Assembly (NCBI GenBank): GCA_026985095.1
Contig: JALSQW010000029.1
Coordinates: 124,001-188,000, forward strand
DNA from: Acidimicrobiia bacterium
Lineage (GTDB): Bacteria; Actinomycetota; Acidimicrobiia; Spongiisociales; UBA5794
Length of the DNA stretch: 64,000 bases
Reading direction: 5' to 3'
In this document: positions 1 through 9,027 of the stretch, one piece after another
Position numbering within the stretch: the stretch's first letter is position 1
Layout: each line of letters opens with the position of its first letter
Notes under the pieces: model-generated
Told to the model about the DNA's origin: nothing
The model's database searches: none
The model's input: only the letters and a program-made list of their open reading frames with translations
Made by a program: the position numbers and the translations under genes

Positions 1-1
1 C

Positions 2-229
2 GGCGAGTCGCACTTCGCCGCCTCGGTGAACTCCGGTCAGGCGTTGATCGGTGTCCCCGGGGGCGGCGGCAAGGGCACCATCGCCGCCGGTGCCCTCGAG
101 ATGAGCAACGTCGATCTCGCCCAGGAGTTCACCAACCTGATCATCGCCCAGCGCGGGTTCCAGGCCAACTCCAGGATCATCACGGCAAGCGACGAGGTCC
201 TCGCCGACCTGGTCAACATGAAGCGATGA
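2..229 (+). CDS. flgE: Flagellar hook protein FlgE, C-terminal end (partial)
   Basis: Only the last 75 codons are in the window; the gene begins to the left. The end carries the C-terminal helix shared by FlgE, FlgF and FlgG, with the signatures QEFTNLIIAQRGFQANS and ITASDEVL, which packs in the coiled-coil core of the hook or rod outside the cell. FlgE is preferred over FlgG because flbD follows at once, the order flgE-flbD seen in many Gram-positive flagellar operons. A distal rod protein remains possible, since the diagnostic N-terminal part is missing. The reading frame is open from base 2. Confidence 0.8.
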   Translation, partial: GESHFAASVNSGQALIGVPGGGGKGTIAAGALEMSNVDLAQEFTNLIIAQRGFQANSRIITASDEVLADLVNMKR

Positions 230-260
230 TCTCGATCTCGACCATTGATGGGAGGAGCGC

Positions 261-506
261 ATGATCACCGTCCACCGGCTGCGAGGAGAGGAGATCTTCC
301 TCAACGCCGACCTGATCGAGTCGATCGAGCGAACGCCCGACACGGTCGTCACGCTCATCGACGGCCGCCGCATCGTGGTGGCCGACGACCCGGACGACAT
401 CGCTCGCCGGGTCGTGGCCTACCGCGGAGCGATCCTCGCGTCGGCCGAGGACATGCGATCCGGTGGTCGGCCCTCCCTGGTGATGGTCGAGGGAGGTGAC
501 GAATGA
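261..506 (+). CDS. flbD: Flagellar protein FlbD/SwrD
   Basis: An 81-residue protein of the FlbD family, the usual length. It opens MITVHRLRGEEIFLNADLI and continues with an SIERTPDTVVTLIDGRRIVV segment, both typical of the family. In Bacillus the homologue SwrD raises flagellar motor power; the biochemical role is not settled. The ATG has a strong ribosome site, GGAGGAG at 251-257. It lies 31 bases after flgE and its stop overlaps the next start (ATGA), so it is translationally coupled to the receiver gene that follows. Confidence 0.85.
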   Translation: MITVHRLRGEEIFLNADLIESIERTPDTVVTLIDGRRIVVADDPDDIARRVVAYRGAILASAEDMRSGGRPSLVMVEGGDE

Positions 507-925
507 GCGAGCACGTCCTGATCATCGACGACGACGAGGACTTCGCCCGCCTCCTGTCGGTGTACCTGAGCCGGGCGGGCTTCCGCACCACGATCGCCCC
601 CGACGGGATCCAAGGCCAGATGGCGGCCAACCGATCCCAACCCGATGTGATCATCCTCGACTACCAGATGCCGGCCGCGTCGGGGGTCACCGTCGCCGCT
701 CGTCTCCGGCGCTCCACGCTCACCGGGGGGATCCCGGTGGTCATGCTGACCGGACACAAGACCCAGACCCTCACCAGCACGGCGATCGCGGCGGGTGTCG
801 CCGCGGTGGTGTCGAAGAACGACCTCACCGAGGACCTCCTGCTGCGCACGCTGCGGACCGCGCTCGACGGGAGCATGGGAACCTCCGTCGACCTCGATGC
901 CCTGTTCCCGATCGATGTCGCCTGA
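503..925 (+). CDS. Stand-alone response regulator receiver domain
   Basis: A 140-residue single REC domain with no output domain. The acidic pocket D9-D10-D11, phospho-acceptor D53 in the ILDYQMPA strand, T83 and K105 are all present, so it should be phosphorylatable. It overlaps flbD by 4 bases and the following kinase gene by 11 bases, which makes a tight operon. A likely partner is that kinase or the CheA-like protein downstream, and a CheY-like or phospho-relay role near flagellar genes is an inference. The region after the C-terminal helix (about 125-140) is short and unremarkable. Confidence 0.85.
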   Translation: MSEHVLIIDDDEDFARLLSVYLSRAGFRTTIAPDGIQGQMAANRSQPDVIILDYQMPAASGVTVAARLRRSTLTGGIPVVMLTGHKTQTLTSTAIAAGVAAVVSKNDLTEDLLLRTLRTALDGSMGTSVDLDALFPIDVA

Positions 926-2000
926 GCGCTCGCGACCGACGTCGCTGTTCCCCCTCGCGGCGGCGGCGTTCGCGGCGGTGGTGACGGTCGCGGCGATCCC
1001 CGGACCCATCCCCACCGTGGGGCGGGTCGCGGCCGTGGCGGTGTTCGTCGCCGTCTACGCCTGGTCGGCGTCGGTCGAGATCATCGTTCGGCAACGATCT
1101 GGTGGCGGGCGTCGCTGGTCGGTCCTCCCGCGGCCGGTCCTCGACAGTGTGGTCGACGCGCATCGAGCCACCCGGGACCACGAAGATGCCCTCCGCGCCG
1201 CCATCCAGCGGGAGCGCATCGCCGGATTGGAGCTCGAGATCCGGGCCGCGGCCGCGGCGGAGGCGCAGCGTCGGGTCGAGGAGCTCAACGCCGAGCTCGA
1301 AGCGTTCACGTTCTCCGCCTCGCACGACCTGGCCGTTCCCCTCACGACCATCCGGGCGTTCGTCGCGCTCCTCGAGGAATCGGACGGGCACCGCCTGGGC
1401 GAAGAGGGCCGTGAGTACCTCGGGCGAGTGGGGAACATCGCGGCCCGGATGGAGGAGTTGATCGGTGATCTGCTGGCGTTGTCGCGGATGCGGCGCGACG
1501 CCGATCCCGAACCGGCCCTCGTCGACGTCCGCGGTCTCGTCGATGAGGTCGCCGTCGAGGTCGAACGGGCCCTCGGCAGGCCTCTCGACGTCCGGGTGGT
1601 GGGGGACGTCGCTCAACTGCTGGTTCCGCCGTCGCTCCTGCGAGCCATCCTGCAGAACCTGATCCACAACGGCGCCAAGTACAACGACCACGAACGTCCC
1701 TCGGTCACGGTGCTGGTGGATGCCGGCGATCGCTTCGCGTCGCTGGTGGTCATGGACGACGGCATCGGGGTGGCCGACGACGACCGGGAACGGATCTTCG
1801 AGCTGTTCGTCAGAGGCACCGATCACCTCGGCCTGCCCGGAACCGGCGCCGGCTTGGCGATCGCTCGGCGTGCTGCTCGATCCCTCGGCGGCGACCTGTG
1901 GCTGGAGACGACCGGAGCGGAGGGAACCACGTTCTGCGTCACGATCCCCCGGCCGGCGGTGCCCGAGCACGGAGCCGATCGGTCGGCCTCGGTCGGCTGA
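915..2000 (+). CDS. Membrane-anchored sensor histidine kinase
   Basis: A 361-residue kinase. Two hydrophobic segments (about 11-30 and 35-52) form an N-terminal hairpin with almost no extracellular loop. A coiled stretch (about 85-130) leads to the dimerisation domain with phospho-acceptor H137 in FSASHDLAVPL. The ATPase follows with an N box (LIHNGAKYND), a G1 box (MDDGIGV) and a G2 box (GTGAGLAIARR). The ATG at 915 is chosen because it overlaps the preceding receiver stop; codons upstream in this frame are the shadow of that gene. No PAS or HAMP domain is visible, so the signal is unknown. SHDLAVPL, rather than SHELRTPL, resembles phytochrome-like and Bph-type kinases. Confidence 0.88.
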   Translation: MSPERSRPTSLFPLAAAAFAAVVTVAAIPGPIPTVGRVAAVAVFVAVYAWSASVEIIVRQRSGGGRRWSVLPRPVLDSVVDAHRATRDHEDALRAAIQRERIAGLELEIRAAAAAEAQRRVEELNAELEAFTFSASHDLAVPLTTIRAFVALLEESDGHRLGEEGREYLGRVGNIAARMEELIGDLLALSRMRRDADPEPALVDVRGLVDEVAVEVERALGRPLDVRVVGDVAQLLVPPSLLRAILQNLIHNGAKYNDHERPSVTVLVDAGDRFASLVVMDDGIGVADDDRERIFELFVRGTDHLGLPGTGAGLAIARRAARSLGGDLWLETTGAEGTTFCVTIPRPAVPEHGADRSASVG

Positions 2001-2071
2001 TCCCGGCACCCGGCGAACGCACGGCGGCGAGTCCTCAAGGCGGTCGGGGAGCTGCCGACGGGTACGTCGCT

Positions 2072-3121
2072 ATGGATCAGCGACACAAGACCATCGCCCG
2101 CGGCGTCGTGATCGGGTTCCTGATCGGATCGATCTTCCCGCTCGTCGCGCTCATCGTCGGAACCGCCACCACCGGGTCGGCCTCCATCCTCGACCTCCGC
2201 CGCGCCCAGCCGGTCACATGGATCGTCGACTTCTTCCCGTTCGCCCTCGCCGCCCTCGGCGGGCTCTTGGCGAGCGCGTCGTTCCGCTTCCGGGCCCTCG
2301 AGGAGCACACCGAGGAGATCGCCCAGAGGGTCATCGAGGAGTGGACGACCCAGATCCACGACACGAACAAGGAGATCGCCCGTTCGGCCCAGTCCCAGGC
2401 GAAGTTCTTCGCGGCCTTGTCCCACGACATGCGGACCCCGCTGTCGGCCATCATCGGCTTCTCGACGCTCATCGAGGAGGAGCAGCAGGATCCCGAGCTG
2501 GTCAGGGCCATGGCCGGCGACATCCGGTCGTCGGCGACCCAGGTCCTCACGATGGTGAACGACCTCCTCGACGCGGCTCGGATGGATTCCGGGAAGATCG
2601 ACATCGAGGTCGTGGACGTCGACACCGAGCAGATGATCAAGGACATCGCCCGGCACATGGGTCCCCTCGCCGACGAGAAGCACCTGGAGATGTCGCTCGA
2701 CCTGGAACCTGGCGTCGAGTGTCGGGCCGATCCCCAGCGTCTCCGTCAGATCCTGATCAACCTGCTGTCGAACGCCGTGAAGTACACCGAAGAGGGCGGC
2801 ATCTGGATCCGGACCCGCTCGGTCGCTCGGAAGGTCTTCGTAGAGGTCCAGGACACCGGCGCGGGGATCGCGCCCGAGGACGTGCCTGCGGTGTTCACCC
2901 CCTTCGAGCAGACCACCGTCGCCCAGCAGCGGGTCGACTCCACCGGACTCGGGCTGCCCATCTCGTTGGGCCTGGCCCAGGCGATGGGTGGCACCATCGA
3001 GTTCCACTCCGAAGGTCCGGGGAAGGGGAGCACGTTCACGCTCGTCCTGCCGGCGGCGACGGGGGAGGAAGCCGAGCCCCGGGTGGCCACCCTCCCCACC
3101 CTGGTGTCCTCGGCGGCGTGA
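2072..3121 (+). CDS. Second membrane sensor histidine kinase
   Basis: A 349-residue kinase with two N-terminal membrane segments (about 10-32 and 48-70), a short linker, the phospho-acceptor H118 in FAALSHDMRTPLSAII, and a full ATPase domain (N box LLSNAVKYTEEG, G1 DTGAGI, G2 STGLGLPISLG). The FEQTT motif between the boxes is common in hybrid-type kinases. The start at 2072 gives a signal-anchor beginning MDQRHKTIARGVV; an earlier in-frame start would overlap the upstream kinase. It lies 71 bases after that kinase and 76 bases before the CheA-like gene. No receiver is attached, so it probably shares the free receiver at 503 or the CheA-linked receiver. Confidence 0.87.
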   Translation: MDQRHKTIARGVVIGFLIGSIFPLVALIVGTATTGSASILDLRRAQPVTWIVDFFPFALAALGGLLASASFRFRALEEHTEEIAQRVIEEWTTQIHDTNKEIARSAQSQAKFFAALSHDMRTPLSAIIGFSTLIEEEQQDPELVRAMAGDIRSSATQVLTMVNDLLDAARMDSGKIDIEVVDVDTEQMIKDIARHMGPLADEKHLEMSLDLEPGVECRADPQRLRQILINLLSNAVKYTEEGGIWIRTRSVARKVFVEVQDTGAGIAPEDVPAVFTPFEQTTVAQQRVDSTGLGLPISLGLAQAMGGTIEFHSEGPGKGSTFTLVLPAATGEEAEPRVATLPTLVSSAA

Positions 3122-3197
3122 CGGCCGCCTCAAGTGCGTCGGCGCGATGCCGATGAACCCTGAGAGCCGCAAGGCGCAGACGTGAGAGGGGATTCGG

Positions 3198-5915
3198 GTG
3201 TCCTGGAGCACTGATCCAGAGCTCCATCGCATGTTCGTCGACGAGGTCGCGCAACGATCGCGAATGCTCGTCGAAGGGGCCGACGCGATCGAGATGGGAG
3301 CCGCCGACGACGAGTTGGCAGGCTCGATGTTGCGCGAGGGCCACACGATCAAGGGCACGGGCCGGGTCATGGGGTACGAGGCGGTCTCGCTGGCCGGACT
3401 GATGCTGGAGGACGTCTGGAGGTGGATCCACCAGGGCGCCATCGAGCCGTCCCCGACCCTCGCCGAGGCCCTCCGGAACCTCGCCGAGGTGCTTCCGGAC
3501 GCCGTCGACGACCCCGACCTGCTGGTGGCTCCGATGCTGGCGGTCCACACGGCCTTCGACGGTGTCGACCTGCCCGACGCGCTTCCCTTGCCCCTCCGGG
3601 ACGACGCGGCAGCGTCGAACGGGGACATCGACGTCGACGACGGCGATGGGGCGATCGTGATCCCCTTCGAGCCGCGCGCGGCCGGTGTCGTCGAGGGATC
3701 GCCCGTCGGCGAGGAGACCGACGAAGCTCCCGCCGTCGCGCTCGAGGACGTCGCCGTTGCTGCGCCGGAGCCCGACGCCGTCGACGCGGAGGCGGTGGCC
3801 GCGCTCGAGTCGCTGGGGGGCCTCGCCGAGACCCGCCGGGAACCCGACGAGCCCGCCTTCGAGGCGGGTGACGACGCCGCGTCGGAGAGCGCGGACCGGC
3901 ACGCAGCGGAGGCCGAGCAGGATCAGGCGGACCAGGAGGCGGACCGAGACGCGCCGGAAGGGGACCGCCTCGACGCCGACGAGACGGACGTCGACGACGT
4001 CGAAGCGCCCGTCCCGTCGGACCCCGATCACCTCACCGAGGGCGGCGACGAGCAGCACCGCGTCGTCCGTCACGGAGCATCGGAGGCGTTCCTCGAGTTC
4101 AGCGTCGAGGCCGTCGGCCCCGAACCACGTCCGGTCATCGAAGTGGACATCGAGCACGCTCCCGTCGAGTTCGAGCCCGAATGGGACCCCGACCCCGTTC
4201 CCGAACCCGCAGGATTGGCCGTCTTCGACCCCGACGACCGTCAGGACGCGGCTCCCGCCGCCGACGTCGAGATCGTCGAACGGGTCGCCCCCGCCCACGC
4301 CCCCGACCTCGGAGGCCTCCTCGGTGCGCTCGAGACGTGGGCCAGCGCCGAGTCGGTGGTCGTCAGAGCCGGTCAGCTCTACCGCATGATCAACGAGCTG
4401 GCGGGGGTGAGCCTCGAGCTGGAGGCCGCGTCCAAGCGGGCCGACGCGCTCGTCGCCCTCACCTCGGGAACGACCGTCGGTGAGGACACCGCCGAGATCT
4501 CGGCGGCGTTGCGCACGCTGGTCGAGACCACCAGGACGTTGGAAGCCGAGGCGTTGGACCTGGCGTCCGTCAAGCTGTCGACCGTCACCAGCACCCTCCC
4601 GCAGCTCGCTCGCTACCTGGGAAAGAAGACCGGGAAGGCGGTCGATCTCGAGCTCGTCGGCGACAGCGTCCTCGTCGATCGGCAGATCGCGGATCGGATC
4701 GGCGAACCGATCCGCCATCTCGTCGTCAACGCCATCGCCCACGGGATCGAGCTCCCCGACGTGCGGAACGAGCGCGGCAAGCCCCCCACCGGTTCCATCT
4801 CCGTCCACGTCGCCGTCGAAGAGGGCAAACTGATCGTCGAGGTCGCCGACGATGGTGCCGGCATCGACTGGGAGGCGGTCGCCGAACGGGCTCAGGTCGA
4901 AGGTCTCGCCGGCGACGACGCCGGCGAGGAGGAACTCCGCAGCGTCCTCACCAGGGACGGGTTCTCCACCAGCCCGCAGCTCGACGACCTGGCCGGCGAC
5001 GGCACGGGACTGGCCAAGGTCCGGGCCGTCACCGAGGAGCTCTACGGGACGTTCACGATCGAATCGGACCCCGGCCGAGGCACCATCGTCACCCTCACCG
5101 TCCCCACCCATCGTGCCCTGCAGAAGGCGCTGGTCGTCCGCGCCGGCCGACAGCATTGGGGTATCCCCGAGACCGCCGTCGATGCGGTCATGCCGCTCGG
5201 CGCCGCCCACGCCTCGGTGGTCGCCGGCGGATCCAAGATGGTGTGGAAGGCCAAGGAGATCCCCGTCGTCCTGTTCGCCACCCTGGTCGGGACCGAACCG
5301 TCGGGCCTGCCGACCCATCTCGTCATCGTGTCCGCCCCCACCGGGGCGATCGCCGTCGGAGTGGAGGAACTGGTCGGCTCCCGAGATGTCGCCGCCAAGG
5401 AACTCGGTCCCCTCGTCAGCGGACCGGACTTCGTGACCGGCGCCGCCCTCCTCGGCGGCGACGAGGTGGTGCTCCTCGTCGACGCGACCCGCCTCGCCGA
5501 GCGCCACGGCGTGGTGGAAGCCAAACCGATCGGGCCGATCCGGAGCATCCTCATCGTCGACGACTCGAAGGGCGTGCAGGAGGTCCTGGCGGCGGCGCTC
5601 AGCTCGAGCGGCTTCGCCACGTACACGACCGGGTCGGTGTCGGAGGCGCTCAAGGTCCTCGCCGTTCGGGACATCGACGCCATCGTGGTCGACTTCTCGA
5701 TGCCCAGAGCCGACGGGGTCGCGCTCGTGCACATGGTCCGAGGCCGGTTCGGCGCGATCCCCATCGTGATGCTGTCGGGGGTCGCCACCGACGAGGACCG
5801 GAAGCGGGCGGAGGAGGCCGGTGTCGACGCGTTCTTCGACAAGGCCGACTTCAGGGAAGGGGTCCTCGCCGAGACGCTGCGGGAGCTGATCGAGCGATCC
5901 GAAGCCGCCGAGTAG
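3198..5915 (+). CDS. CheA-like hybrid chemotaxis kinase with C-terminal receiver
   Basis: A 905-residue multidomain kinase starting at GTG. Order: an HPt (P1) domain with phospho-acceptor H49 in REGHTIKGTGRVMG; a long acidic, low-complexity linker (about 120-350); a dimerisation region; a CheA-type ATPase with N box near 508-519 (HLVVNAIAHGIE) and an ADDGAGI box; a CheW-like P5 domain (about 640-760); and a receiver with phospho-acceptor D832. This is the layout of hybrid CheA proteins such as those of type IV pili or alternative chemosensory pathways. No cheW, cheR, cheB or receptor gene is next to it. The flagellar genes upstream suggest motility control, but that link rests on position only. 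Confidence 0.85.
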   Translation: MSWSTDPELHRMFVDEVAQRSRMLVEGADAIEMGAADDELAGSMLREGHTIKGTGRVMGYEAVSLAGLMLEDVWRWIHQGAIEPSPTLAEALRNLAEVLPDAVDDPDLLVAPMLAVHTAFDGVDLPDALPLPLRDDAAASNGDIDVDDGDGAIVIPFEPRAAGVVEGSPVGEETDEAPAVALEDVAVAAPEPDAVDAEAVAALESLGGLAETRREPDEPAFEAGDDAASESADRHAAEAEQDQADQEADRDAPEGDRLDADETDVDDVEAPVPSDPDHLTEGGDEQHRVVRHGASEAFLEFSVEAVGPEPRPVIEVDIEHAPVEFEPEWDPDPVPEPAGLAVFDPDDRQDAAPAADVEIVERVAPAHAPDLGGLLGALETWASAESVVVRAGQLYRMINELAGVSLELEAASKRADALVALTSGTTVGEDTAEISAALRTLVETTRTLEAEALDLASVKLSTVTSTLPQLARYLGKKTGKAVDLELVGDSVLVDRQIADRIGEPIRHLVVNAIAHGIELPDVRNERGKPPTGSISVHVAVEEGKLIVEVADDGAGIDWEAVAERAQVEGLAGDDAGEEELRSVLTRDGFSTSPQLDDLAGDGTGLAKVRAVTEELYGTFTIESDPGRGTIVTLTVPTHRALQKALVVRAGRQHWGIPETAVDAVMPLGAAHASVVAGGSKMVWKAKEIPVVLFATLVGTEPSGLPTHLVIVSAPTGAIAVGVEELVGSRDVAAKELGPLVSGPDFVTGAALLGGDEVVLLVDATRLAERHGVVEAKPIGPIRSILIVDDSKGVQEVLAAALSSSGFATYTTGSVSEALKVLAVRDIDAIVVDFSMPRADGVALVHMVRGRFGAIPIVMLSGVATDEDRKRAEEAGVDAFFDKADFREGVLAETLRELIERSEAAE

Positions 5916-5966
5916 GCGCTCCGCGGCGTCGAGCGACATCGACGGAGGTCGCCGGTGGAGCTTCGG

Positions 5967-5972
5967 TACACT
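5967..5972 (+). promoter_or_regulatory. -10 element of a leaderless promoter for pcrA
   Basis: TACACT lies 8 bases before the pcrA ATG at 5981, so transcription should start at or next to the start codon. No good -35 hexamer is visible 17 bases upstream and there is no ribosome site. Confidence 0.5.
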
Positions 5973-5980
5973 CGGTGGCC

Positions 5981-8158
5981 ATGCCCGAGTCGGCCCTCCT
6001 GGAGAACCTCAACCCCGCCCAGCGGGAGGCGGTCGCCGCCGTCGACGGCCCGGTGCTCGTCGTCGCGGGAGCCGGCTCGGGCAAGACCCGGGTGCTCACC
6101 CATCGGATCGCCCACCTGATCCGCGACGTCGGCGTGTCGCCCTACTCGATCCTCGCCATCACCTTCACGAACAAGGCGGCGTCCGAGATGAAGGCTCGCG
6201 TCGCCGCCCTCGTCGGGTCGGTCGCCAACGACATGTGGGTCTCGACCTTCCACAGCGCCTGCGCCCGCATCCTGCGTCGAGAGGCCCCCAGGCTCGGGTA
6301 CCGGTCGTCGTTCTCGATCTACGACGAGTCGGACGCGTTGCGGCTGGTGACGATGTGCGTCAAGGACCTGGACATGGACCCGAAGCGGTTCCCGCCCCGG
6401 TCGATCCGAGCCACGATCTCGAACGCCAAGAACGAGCTGATCGACTACGAGACGTTCGCCGGCGGCGACAGCGGCTTCTACCACGAGAAGGTCGCCGACG
6501 TGTATCGCCTCTACCAGCAGCGGCTGGTGGAAGCCTCGGCGTTGGATTTCGATGACATCTTGATGCTGACCGTCGAGGTGTTCCAAGCCTTCCCCGAGGT
6601 GCTCACCACCTACCAGGAGCGGTTCCGGTACCTCCTCGTCGACGAGTACCAGGACACGAACCGGGCCCAGTACCTGTTCGTCAAGCTCCTCGCCGACGCC
6701 CACCGCAACGTCTGCGTCGTCGGGGATCAAGACCAGTCGATCTACCGGTTCCGCGGGGCGGACATGCGCAACATCATGGAGTTCGAGCGTGACTATCCCG
6801 ACGCCAAGGTGGTGCGCCTCGAACAGAACTACCGGTCGACCCAGACGATCCTCGACGCCGCCAACGCGGTGATCGACCACAACCAGCAGCGGAAACCGAA
6901 GCGCCTGTGGACCGACCGTGGTTCGGGGGAGCGGATCTCTCTCTACGAGGGTCAGGACGAGCACGACGAGGCCGCGTTCGTCGCCGAGGAGGTGCAGATC
7001 CTCGAGCAGCGAGGGATCCGCCTCTCCGACATCGCCGTGTTCTACCGAACCAACGCCCAGAGCCGCGTCCTGGAAGAGCTGTTCGTCCGCTTCGGGCTGC
7101 CGTACCAGGTCGTGGGAGGGTTGAAGTACTACGACCGACGTGAGGTGAAGGACGTCCTGTCGTACCTGCGGGCCATCGTCAACCCGGACGACCAGGTGGC
7201 CTTGAAGCGGATCATCAACGTGCCGAAGCGATCCATCGGCGACACCACCGTCGGGCACGTCGACCGCTACGCGGAGGCGTCGGCGATCGGCTTCATGGAG
7301 GCGCTCCGGCAGGCGGGGGACAACACCCGGTTGACGAGCCGGGCGCAGCGATCCATCGCCGGGTTCGTCGAGCTGATGGACCATCTCCGGCAGCGAGCCG
7401 TCGACGGCCCGAGAGCGGCCATCGAGGCCGTCCTCGATGCCACGGGCTACATGGACATGATCCGGTCCGAACGCACGATCGAGGCGCTGGGTCGGCAAGA
7501 GAACCTGGAGGAGTTGGTTTCGGCCGTCGCCGAGTTCGAGGAGACCGGGCCGGCGTCGCTGGGGGCCGAACAGTGGACCGAGATGGACGGGATCGACAAG
7601 CTGGGCATGTTCCTCGAGTCCGTGAGTCTGGTCACCGACGTCGACGCCATGGAGGACGACGAGAAGGTGACGCTCATGACGCTGCACAACGCGAAGGGCC
7701 TCGAGTTCCCCGTCGTGATCATCACCGGGATGGAGGACGGCGTGTTCCCTCACATGCGTGCGCTCGGCGATCCCGACGAGCTGGAGGAGGAGCGCCGGCT
7801 CTGCTACGTCGGGATGACCAGGGCCGAGGATCGGCTCTACCTGACCCGGGCCTGGAGCCGGAACCTGTACGGGCAGAACAACTACAACGGGCCGAGCAGG
7901 TTCCTGTCGGAGATCCCCGACCATCTGATGACCGAGGCCGAGCGCGATCGGCGCCGCCGTGCTGCGGCGGTCGAGCCGAGGGCGACCGTCGGCGCGAGCG
8001 ACATCGCCGTCGGTGATCGGGTCCAGCACACCCATTGGGGATCGGGGACCGTTTCGGAGATCGCCGGGGCCGGCGATCGGGCCGAGGCGATCGTCGTCTT
8101 CGACGACCAAGGCCCCAAGCGCCTCCTCCTCGCCTGGGCGCCCCTCGAGAAGGTCTGA
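5981..8158 (+). CDS. pcrA: ATP-dependent DNA helicase PcrA/UvrD (superfamily 1A)
   Basis: A 725-residue 3'-to-5' DNA helicase of the PcrA/UvrD/Rep group, used in nucleotide excision repair, removal of RecA and rolling-circle replication. Visible motifs: Q motif (NPAQREAV), Walker A AGAGSGKT at 29-36, Ia (ITFTNKAASEM), Walker B VDEYQDTN near 219-226, QDQSIYRFRGAD, QNYRST, TLHNAKGLE and VGMTRAEDRLYLT near 608-620. The end carries the SH3-like C-terminal segment (GDRVQHTHWGSGTV) that binds RNA polymerase in PcrA and UvrD. Length and all motifs are normal, so it should be active. It is monocistronic and appears leaderless. Confidence 0.96.
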   Translation: MPESALLENLNPAQREAVAAVDGPVLVVAGAGSGKTRVLTHRIAHLIRDVGVSPYSILAITFTNKAASEMKARVAALVGSVANDMWVSTFHSACARILRREAPRLGYRSSFSIYDESDALRLVTMCVKDLDMDPKRFPPRSIRATISNAKNELIDYETFAGGDSGFYHEKVADVYRLYQQRLVEASALDFDDILMLTVEVFQAFPEVLTTYQERFRYLLVDEYQDTNRAQYLFVKLLADAHRNVCVVGDQDQSIYRFRGADMRNIMEFERDYPDAKVVRLEQNYRSTQTILDAANAVIDHNQQRKPKRLWTDRGSGERISLYEGQDEHDEAAFVAEEVQILEQRGIRLSDIAVFYRTNAQSRVLEELFVRFGLPYQVVGGLKYYDRREVKDVLSYLRAIVNPDDQVALKRIINVPKRSIGDTTVGHVDRYAEASAIGFMEALRQAGDNTRLTSRAQRSIAGFVELMDHLRQRAVDGPRAAIEAVLDATGYMDMIRSERTIEALGRQENLEELVSAVAEFEETGPASLGAEQWTEMDGIDKLGMFLESVSLVTDVDAMEDDEKVTLMTLHNAKGLEFPVVIITGMEDGVFPHMRALGDPDELEEERRLCYVGMTRAEDRLYLTRAWSRNLYGQNNYNGPSRFLSEIPDHLMTEAERDRRRRAAAVEPRATVGASDIAVGDRVQHTHWGSGTVSEIAGAGDRAEAIVVFDDQGPKRLLLAWAPLEKV

Positions 8159-8284
8159 CCGGGTCGCCGACGGCGGGACGCCGGTCGTCGATCGCGGGCG
8201 ATCGAGCGCATCTCGCCGTGAGGGTGGAATGCGCGCCGTCGGTCCGCGTTGTCGTCTTCGACGGAACGAGCGAAGAGGAGCACC

Positions 8285-8929
8285 ATGACCCTGCGTGAGA
8301 AGCTGGAGGCCCGCAAGGCGGCCTCCGCCGACAAGATCCCCGCCCACGTCAAAGCCGTGATGGGCCGATCCCTCGAGGAGCTTCGGCACTCGGGGATCGT
8401 CGGACGGGCTCTGTCGGTCGGCGACGAGGCTCCCGACTTCACGCTCCCGAACGCCGGCGGCGGAACCGTGCACCTGGCCGAGCTGCTCACCGCCGGGCCG
8501 GTCGTGATCTCGTTCTATCGCGGCGGGTGGTGCCCGTACTGCAATCTGGAACTGGCCGCTCTGCAGGAGGCCGTCACCGAGCTGGAGGAAGCCGGCGGCG
8601 GTCTCGTTGCCATCTCTCCCAACCTGCCCGACGAGTCGCTGACCACCGTCGAACGCCACGCCTTGGGGTTCCCGGTCCTGTCGGATGTCGGGAACGTGGT
8701 CGCCCGCCGATTCGGGCTCGTGTTCGAGGTCCCCGACGATCTCGAGGCCGTGTACCGGGCGATGGGTCACGACATCGGCAAGGTCAACGGCACCGATCGA
8801 TGGGAGATCCCCCTCCCGGCGACCTACGTCGTGGATCCCGCGGGGGCGATCCGGTTCGCGTTCGTCGACGCCGACTACCGCAACCGCGCCGAGCCCGCCG
8901 ACATCGTCGAGGTCCTCCGGACCCTCTGA
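8285..8929 (+). CDS. Peroxiredoxin-like protein (AhpC/TSA family, CxxC type)
   Basis: A 214-residue thioredoxin-fold protein. After an N-terminal helical extension of about 45 residues it shows the AhpC/TSA core, GDEAPDFTLPNAGG, and the redox motif RGGWCPYCNLEL. A CPYC pair in place of the single peroxidatic cysteine of TxxC enzymes is typical of the peroxiredoxin-like subgroup related to Bcp and PrxQ. It should reduce peroxides or act as a thiol oxidoreductase in the cytoplasm; no signal peptide is present. The ATG follows GAGGAG at 8275-8280. Physiological electron donor unknown. Confidence 0.85.
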   Translation: MTLREKLEARKAASADKIPAHVKAVMGRSLEELRHSGIVGRALSVGDEAPDFTLPNAGGGTVHLAELLTAGPVVISFYRGGWCPYCNLELAALQEAVTELEEAGGGLVAISPNLPDESLTTVERHALGFPVLSDVGNVVARRFGLVFEVPDDLEAVYRAMGHDIGKVNGTDRWEIPLPATYVVDPAGAIRFAFVDADYRNRAEPADIVEVLRTL

Positions 8930-9012
8930 CGGGGCCACGCCCGAGTCGGCGACGCGTCGCGGTGCCGGTGGTCCGCGGCCCGAATAGCTCCGCAGAAGGC
9001 TCCCCACCGCCC

Positions 9013-9018
9013 TACCAT
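9013..9018 (+). promoter_or_regulatory. Possible -10 element before the nitronate monooxygenase-like gene
   Basis: TACCAT sits 9 bases before the ATG at 9028 and no ribosome site is present. The gap is slightly longer than at the other leaderless sites in this window, so the call is weaker. Confidence 0.35.
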
Positions 9019-9027
9019 CGTCACACC

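Noticed and set aside
3122-3197. c-di-GMP, SAM or fluoride riboswitch before the cheA-like gene
   Set aside because: The spacer lacks the conserved cores of these classes. Only a weak general fold remains, listed as a low-interest finding.
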